9,809 nt of DNA from contig JABDLH010000099.1 of assembly GCA_013003145.1 (NCBI GenBank), positions 1-9,809 of the forward strand, written 5' to 3'. This DNA is from Flavobacteriaceae bacterium (GTDB lineage Bacteria; Bacteroidota; Bacteroidia; Flavobacteriales; Flavobacteriaceae). Positions 5,153-9,809 of the stretch are shown piece after piece (the stretch's first letter is position 1; every line of letters begins with the position of its first letter). The translations under genes were made by a program, and so were the position numbers. The notes under the pieces are model-generated. The model ran no database searches and was not told the DNA's origin. It saw only the letters and a program-made list of their open reading frames with translations.

Positions 5153-8100
5153 TTACATCACTTAACAATACCATCCTTTACCACCTATAGCGGGAGTACG
5201 CAGGATATTTCACTGTCATACCAATTATTTGGTTGCGAACTGCATACGGCTCCTATCGTTTTGGTTAACCACGCCCTGACCGGTAATTCTAATGTCACCG
5301 GGGATGAGGGTTGGTGGTCGGTGCTGATCGGTCCGGGCAAGTGTATCAATACAGAGAAATACACCATCCTGGCCTTTAATATTCCCGGTAATGGATACGA
5401 CGGATTTATCATTGACAACTATAAGGATTTTGTGGCCGGGGATATCGCCCGGATCTTCCTGTCAGGCCTGGAAGAACTGCGTATACAAAAGTTATTTGCA
5501 CTGATCGGGGGATCACTGGGTGGCGGGATCGCCTGGGAAATGGCTGCCCTGGATCCGGAGCTGACAGAACACCTGATCCCCGTGGCCTCTGATTGGAAAT
5601 CTACAGACTGGCTTATCGCCAACTGCCAGATACAGGAGCAATTCCTGGTAAATTCAAAGCAACCTGTTCACGACGCTCGTATGCACGCTATGTTGTGCTA
5701 TAGAACCCCGGAATCATTTAAGGAACGTTTTCAGCGGAGTACCAATGAAGCCTTGCAACAGTTTAACGTGGAAAGCTGGTTGATGCATCACGGTAAGAAA
5801 CTGCAGGAACGCTTCCAGCTGTCGGCCTATAAACTGACCAACCAGCTCCTGAAGACCATAGATATTACCCGGGATGGGGAGGAGGCCTTTACCCGGCTGC
5901 AGGACAGTGATACCAATATTCATATTATCGGGGTGGATTCAGACCTGTTCTTTACCGCCAAGGAGAATAAAGAGACTTTTAAACAACTGGCCCAGGCCAA
6001 CAGTAATGTAACCTACGGGGAAATTCAATCTCTTCATGGACACGACGCATTCCTGATCGAATACGAACAGATTCAGCAGTTGCTGAAGCCTATTTTCGAG
6101 GATGCTGCAAGTCTTCAGCGCTACAAGCTGCTGAAATTTGGGGGTGTCTCCCTGTCCAATGGCGAAGGAATCGGGAACGTGCTCAGGATCATTGAATCTA
6201 AGGTTAAGGCCGGCGAAAAGTTAGCGATCGTACTCTCGGCCCGTCAAAAGGCCACGGACCAGCTGCAACTCATGTTGCAAAAGGCGGCGGCCGGTAAAGA
6301 TTTCAAAAAAGATTTCGAGGATTTTGAGCGCTACCAGCAGCATACCTTCACTAATGTGAAGCTGTCGGACGAATTCCGGGCCTTGTTCCAACTGCTGGAA
6401 GGGGTTGCCCTCCTGGGGGATTACAGCGATAAGACCCGGGACCACGTGCTGGCGTTCGGCGAACTGATATCGGCCCGCCTGCTCACTAAATTACTGATAG
6501 GGAAAGGAGTGAAAGCTGTATTTCTCGATTCCAGGAAACTGATCCGCACCGATGCCAACTTTGGTAACGCCCAGGTGAACGAATTGGTCTCCAAAGAGCA
6601 GGTGCTGCGCGAATTTGCAGGGCTTGAACCCGGCAGTGTACCGGTGATCACCGGGTTTATAGCTGCGAATAAAGAGGGGGAAACCACGACCCTGGGTAGG
6701 AACGGGAGTAATTATTCTGCCTCGCTGCTGGCTAATTTCCTCGATGCGGAGGAGTTACAGAATTTCACCCACGTAGACGGGATCTACACGGCCAACCCGG
6801 ACCTGGTTCCCGAAGCCAGGATCATCAGGAACCTATCCTATAGCGAGGCAAATGAAATGGCCAATTTTGGAACCACCGTTCTTCATGCAAAGACCATTAT
6901 TCCCCTCCTGGAAAAGAACATTCCCCTGAGGATTTTGAACACCTTTAATACCGATGGGGAGGGAACGCTGATCAGTGCCAAGGAAGGCCCGGAAGGGATC
7001 AAGTCGCTTTCCGTAATAGAGCACGAAGCTCTTATTAATTTGGAAGGACGAGGCTTGCTGGGCAAGGTGGGTGTAGACGCCCGGATATTTAAAGCGCTGG
7101 GCCAGAGCAATATCAATGTAGGGATCATCTCGCAAGGATCTTCTGAACGGGGGATAGGCCTGGTGGTTGCGGCAACAGAGGCCAGGCGTGCCAAGGAAGC
7201 CCTGGAAACCGAATTTGAAGATGCCTTCCAGTCCCGCGATGTAAATACCATCACTATTACAGACGATGTATCTGTGATCTCCATTATCGGGCAGGATCTC
7301 AGTACTTTTCATAAGCCCTACAATGCCCTGATCAAGAACCAGGTAGTGCCGCTATTGTTCAACAATACGGTGACGGGAAAGAATGTCAGCCTGGTCCTAA
7401 AGAAAAAGGACCTGCACAAAGCGCTGAACGTGATGCACGGCCAGATCTTCGGAATCGCCAAGAAAGTGAACCTGGCAATTTTCGGGCACGGGAATGTTGG
7501 TGGTACCCTGCTGGACCAGATCCTCGATTCCCGGGAGAAGATCGAAAAACGAAAGGGGATCAGCCTGAATGTTTTTGCCCTGGCCAATTCCCGGAAATTA
7601 ATATTGGCTAAAGAGGGATTGAAGAAAGACTGGCGCAAGACTATAGATGAAGAGGGTGTGCCGTACAGCGTGGATGCCATTAAGCAGTACGCGCGTAACC
7701 ACCACCTGGAGAACCTTATCGCGGTGGATAATACGGCCAGTGAGGACTTTGTCGCTCACTATTTTGAACTGGTAGAAGAGGGGTATGACTTGGTTTCTTC
7801 CAATAAGATCGCCAATACCCTTGGTTTTGATTATTACCAGTTATTACGCGAAGAACTGTCTAAACACCAGAAGCAGTACCTGTACGAAACCAACGTAGGG
7901 GCAGGGCTGCCGCTTATAGATACCATAAAATTATTACACCTGTCCGGGGAGAATATTACCCGGATCAAAGGAGTGTTTTCCGGCTCGCTCAGCTATATTT
8001 TTAATAATTTTTCACAAGGAGGCACTTCCTTTTCCAGTGTGCTAAAAGATGCCATGGAGCGTGGACTTACAGAACCGGATCCCCGTGAAGATCTGTCGGG

Positions 8101-8536
8101 GAATGATGTGGGCCGCAAGCTGCTGATCCTGGCCCGTGAGCTGGACCTGCACAACGAGTTCACCGACATCAGTATTGAGAACCTGATCCCGGAAGCATTG
8201 CGAAAAGGCGATGTGCGGGAGTTCCTCTCCAAAGAGCGTGAACTGGATGAACATTATAACGAAATTAAACAGGGGCAACGAGAAGGGCATGTACTCCGCT
8301 ATGTCGGAGAACTGCATGGTGACCTCCGGCAGGAGAAAGGCAAGCTCGATGTAAAGCTGGTTTCCGTACCCCAGGAAAGTGCCCTTGGGCAGGTGAAAGG
8401 ATCCGATTCTATTATCGAGATCTATACCGAGTCTTACGGGGAACACCCGCTGGTTATTCAGGGCGCCGGGGCAGGGGCCGCGGTGACTGCCAGGGGAGTA
8501 TTTGGCGACATCCTGAGGATCGCCGAGAAAGGATAA
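5150..8536 (+). CDS. thrA: Fusion: MetX-like homoserine O-acetyltransferase - aspartokinase - homoserine dehydrogenase
   Basis: One uninterrupted 1128-residue frame carries three enzymes of the aspartate-to-methionine pathway. Residues 1 to about 320 are a MetX-like alpha/beta-hydrolase: NHALTG and GWW-LIGPGK motifs, nucleophile elbow GGSLGG with S122, and probable triad partners D265 (VDSDLFF) and H298 (HGHDAFL). Residues about 325-615 are aspartokinase: KFGG at 329-332, VLSA, FGE with E438, GRNGSN at 516-521 and HVDGIYTANPD at 541-551. Two ACT-like regions follow (about 618-770). Residues about 775-1125 are homoserine dehydrogenase: nucleotide-binding GHGNVG at 779-784, SNKIAN with K886, TNVGAGLP, GSLSYIFN, and TEPDPREDLSGND (974-986). 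Several kinase residues differ from the family norm (see findings), so kinase activity is uncertain. The leader is under a SAM-I riboswitch. An A/G-rich stretch (AGAGAGAAAGAT) precedes the ATG. The symbol reflects the kinase-dehydrogenase part only. Confidence 0.93.
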   Translation: MLHHLTIPSFTTYSGSTQDISLSYQLFGCELHTAPIVLVNHALTGNSNVTGDEGWWSVLIGPGKCINTEKYTILAFNIPGNGYDGFIIDNYKDFVAGDIARIFLSGLEELRIQKLFALIGGSLGGGIAWEMAALDPELTEHLIPVASDWKSTDWLIANCQIQEQFLVNSKQPVHDARMHAMLCYRTPESFKERFQRSTNEALQQFNVESWLMHHGKKLQERFQLSAYKLTNQLLKTIDITRDGEEAFTRLQDSDTNIHIIGVDSDLFFTAKENKETFKQLAQANSNVTYGEIQSLHGHDAFLIEYEQIQQLLKPIFEDAASLQRYKLLKFGGVSLSNGEGIGNVLRIIESKVKAGEKLAIVLSARQKATDQLQLMLQKAAAGKDFKKDFEDFERYQQHTFTNVKLSDEFRALFQLLEGVALLGDYSDKTRDHVLAFGELISARLLTKLLIGKGVKAVFLDSRKLIRTDANFGNAQVNELVSKEQVLREFAGLEPGSVPVITGFIAANKEGETTTLGRNGSNYSASLLANFLDAEELQNFTHVDGIYTANPDLVPEARIIRNLSYSEANEMANFGTTVLHAKTIIPLLEKNIPLRILNTFNTDGEGTLISAKEGPEGIKSLSVIEHEALINLEGRGLLGKVGVDARIFKALGQSNINVGIISQGSSERGIGLVVAATEARRAKEALETEFEDAFQSRDVNTITITDDVSVISIIGQDLSTFHKPYNALIKNQVVPLLFNNTVTGKNVSLVLKKKDLHKALNVMHGQIFGIAKKVNLAIFGHGNVGGTLLDQILDSREKIEKRKGISLNVFALANSRKLILAKEGLKKDWRKTIDEEGVPYSVDAIKQYARNHHLENLIAVDNTASEDFVAHYFELVEEGYDLVSSNKIANTLGFDYYQLLREELSKHQKQYLYETNVGAGLPLIDTIKLLHLSGENITRIKGVFSGSLSYIFNNFSQGGTSFSSVLKDAMERGLTEPDPREDLSGNDVGRKLLILARELDLHNEFTDISIENLIPEALRKGDVREFLSKERELDEHYNEIKQGQREGHVLRYVGELHGDLRQEKGKLDVKLVSVPQESALGQVKGSDSIIEIYTESYGEHPLVIQGAGAGAAVTARGVFGDILRIAEKG

Positions 8537-8561
8537 ATTACAGTAGGATAAAATACCGATT

Positions 8562-9734
8562 ATGAAAAACAGAGAATTTGAGACCAATGCGATACGAACA
8601 CAGATGGAACGATCTTCATTCCTGGAACATTCCAGCCCCATGTATCTCACCTCGAGTTTTGTCTTCGAGGATGCAGAGGACATGAGGGCCTCCTTTGCCG
8701 AAGAGAAAGACCGGAATATCTATTCCAGGTATTCCAATCCCAATAGTTCGGAATTCATAGAACGGGTCTGCAAGATGGAAGGTGCCGAAGACGGTTTCGC
8801 CTTTGCCTCGGGCATGGCAGCCGTTTTTAATACTTTCGCTGCCCTGCTCGAAAGCGGGGACCACCTGGTATCTTCCAGGAATATCTTCGGATCAACACAC
8901 AGCCTGCTGACGCAGTTTTTGCCCAAATGGAAGATCAACCATGATTATTTCAATATCACAGCGACGGTCGAAGAAATTGAAGCCCTGATACGGCCAGAGA
9001 CCAAAATGATCTACGCCGAGTCACCGACGAATCCCGGGGTAGATATCCTGGACCTGGAAATCTTGGGAAAATTGGCTAAAAAGCACGGTATACTGCTGGT
9101 GGTAGATAATTGTTTTGCGAGTCCATACCTGCAGCAACCGCTGAAATTCGGGGCAGACCTGGTCATTCATTCCGGCACCAAGCTCATGGATGGGCAAGGC
9201 CGGGTATTGGCAGGGATCACCGTGGGTAGCCACCAATTGGTGGATAAGATCTATCGTTTTGCAAGGATCACGGGCCCGGCGCTGTCACCTTTTAATGCGT
9301 GGATCCTCTCCAGGAGCCTGGAGACCCTTGCAGTGCGGGTAGATCGGCACTGTGAGAATGCCCTGGCCCTGGCAAAATTCCTGGAGAAACACCCGAAAAT
9401 AAAAAAGGTGAAGTACCCTTTCTTACCCTCACACCCTCAATATAAACTGGCAAAGAAACAAATGAAAGCCGGGGGCTGCGTAGTTGCCTTTGAAGTTGAA
9501 GGAGGACTACAAGCCGGGAGGAAGTTCTTTGATGCTATTCGGCTGTTATCCTTATCGGCTAACCTTGGGGATACCCGTAGTATCGTGACCCACCCCGCTT
9601 CGACTACCCATAGTAAATTATCTCCCGAAGAACGGCAGGAGACAGGGATCACGGACGGGTTGGTAAGGGTGTCTGTCGGTTTGGAACACATAGACGATAT
9701 CATCGCCGATATAGCCCAGGCCCTGGGAAAATAA
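8562..9734 (+). CDS. metZ: PLP-dependent O-acyl-homoserine sulfhydrylase (MetZ-like)
   Basis: This 390-residue enzyme belongs to the Cys/Met-metabolism PLP family (fold type I), of standard length. It should join sulfide to an O-acylated homoserine to give homocysteine in the cytoplasm. Visible features are YSRYSNPNSSEFIERV and the cofactor-phosphate region ASGMAAV in the N-terminal part, the cofactor-contacting aspartate in VVDNCFASPY (D182), and the Schiff-base lysine K207 in HSGTKLMDGQGRVLAG. The TK-x-x-DGQGRV form is typical of MetZ sulfhydrylases rather than cystathionine gamma-synthases. MetZ is classically linked to O-succinylhomoserine, but the upstream acyltransferase is MetX-like, so O-acetylhomoserine is the more likely substrate here; cystathionine synthase activity cannot be excluded. 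The ATG lies 25 nt after the fusion gene, which implies the same mRNA and the same SAM-I control. The stop is followed at once by a second in-frame stop (TAATAG). Confidence 0.92.
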   Translation: MKNREFETNAIRTQMERSSFLEHSSPMYLTSSFVFEDAEDMRASFAEEKDRNIYSRYSNPNSSEFIERVCKMEGAEDGFAFASGMAAVFNTFAALLESGDHLVSSRNIFGSTHSLLTQFLPKWKINHDYFNITATVEEIEALIRPETKMIYAESPTNPGVDILDLEILGKLAKKHGILLVVDNCFASPYLQQPLKFGADLVIHSGTKLMDGQGRVLAGITVGSHQLVDKIYRFARITGPALSPFNAWILSRSLETLAVRVDRHCENALALAKFLEKHPKIKKVKYPFLPSHPQYKLAKKQMKAGGCVVAFEVEGGLQAGRKFFDAIRLLSLSANLGDTRSIVTHPASTTHSKLSPEERQETGITDGLVRVSVGLEHIDDIIADIAQALGK

Positions 9735-9809
9735 TAGGTTTTACAGCACAGGTCTCAATGGAAGGTGTAGTACAAGAGCAAGATTTTTTTCTATCTTCGT
9801 ATTATGCTT
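9735..9809 (+). promoter_or_regulatory. Downstream gap with a weak promoter-like motif
   Basis: No hairpin terminator is visible after metZ. TATCTTCG at 9792-9799 differs by one base from the Bacteroidota -7 consensus and is preceded by a run of seven T. An ATG at 9804 followed by CTT could start a gene just past the edge, but two codons cannot be assigned. There is no TTG at the expected -33 distance. Confidence 0.3.

Noticed and set aside
5150..8536. Fusion as a sequencing or assembly artefact
   Set aside because: The frame is continuous over 3.4 kb, the linker between domains is short and natural, and no internal start with its own leader is visible at the junctions.
8042..8683. Long open frame on the minus strand across the end of the fusion gene and the start of metZ
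   Set aside because: It lies opposite two well-supported genes, covers their junction, and its translation shows no recognisable motif. The other minus-strand open frames within the fusion (for example 6833-7312) are rejected for the same reason.
9804..9809. Start of a further gene at the right edge
   Set aside because: Only ATG and one more codon are present, which is insufficient to support a coding call.

Overview
The window reads as chromosomal DNA from a Bacteroidota bacterium, most likely the family Flavobacteriaceae. This rests on four things: promoter motifs close to the Bacteroidota -7 consensus TAnnTTTG; start codons mostly without Shine-Dalgarno sequences; the deoxynucleoside kinase and MetK sequence style; and a MetX-aspartokinase-homoserine dehydrogenase fusion. 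I cannot name the genus. I see no mobile elements, CRISPR arrays, tRNAs or rRNAs, so this is a housekeeping region whose main interest is RNA regulation and enzyme fusion.

Left part (1-3247): the tail of a small, probably secreted acidic protein runs in from the left edge and ends at a strong hairpin terminator (282-315). A two-gene unit follows on the plus strand, a MgtC/SapB-DUF4010 membrane protein and an App1-type (DUF2183) phosphatase-like protein 2 nt apart. It meets a minus-strand deoxynucleoside kinase head-on; the two stop codons share the palindrome CTAG.

Right part (3248-9734): a methionine/SAM module. A promoter-like motif at 3384 precedes a leader with the conserved blocks of a SAM-II-family riboswitch, then metK (SAM synthetase). 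After metK a second promoter-like motif leads into a clear SAM-I riboswitch. Its downstream segment carries an 11-nt perfect complement of the start-codon region of the next gene, a plausible SAM-controlled translational switch. That gene encodes one 1128-residue polypeptide joining homoserine O-acetyltransferase (MetX-like), aspartokinase, two ACT-like regions and homoserine dehydrogenase. A MetZ-type sulfhydrylase follows after 25 nt.

Together these genes cover aspartate phosphorylation (if the kinase domain is active), homoserine formation, homoserine activation, sulfur incorporation to homocysteine, and SAM synthesis. Aspartate-semialdehyde dehydrogenase and methionine synthase must be encoded elsewhere. 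Two structurally unrelated SAM sensors appear to control the final step (metK) and the upstream supply route (fusion + metZ) separately. The aspartokinase domain has unusual residues at several positions normally conserved in its active site.
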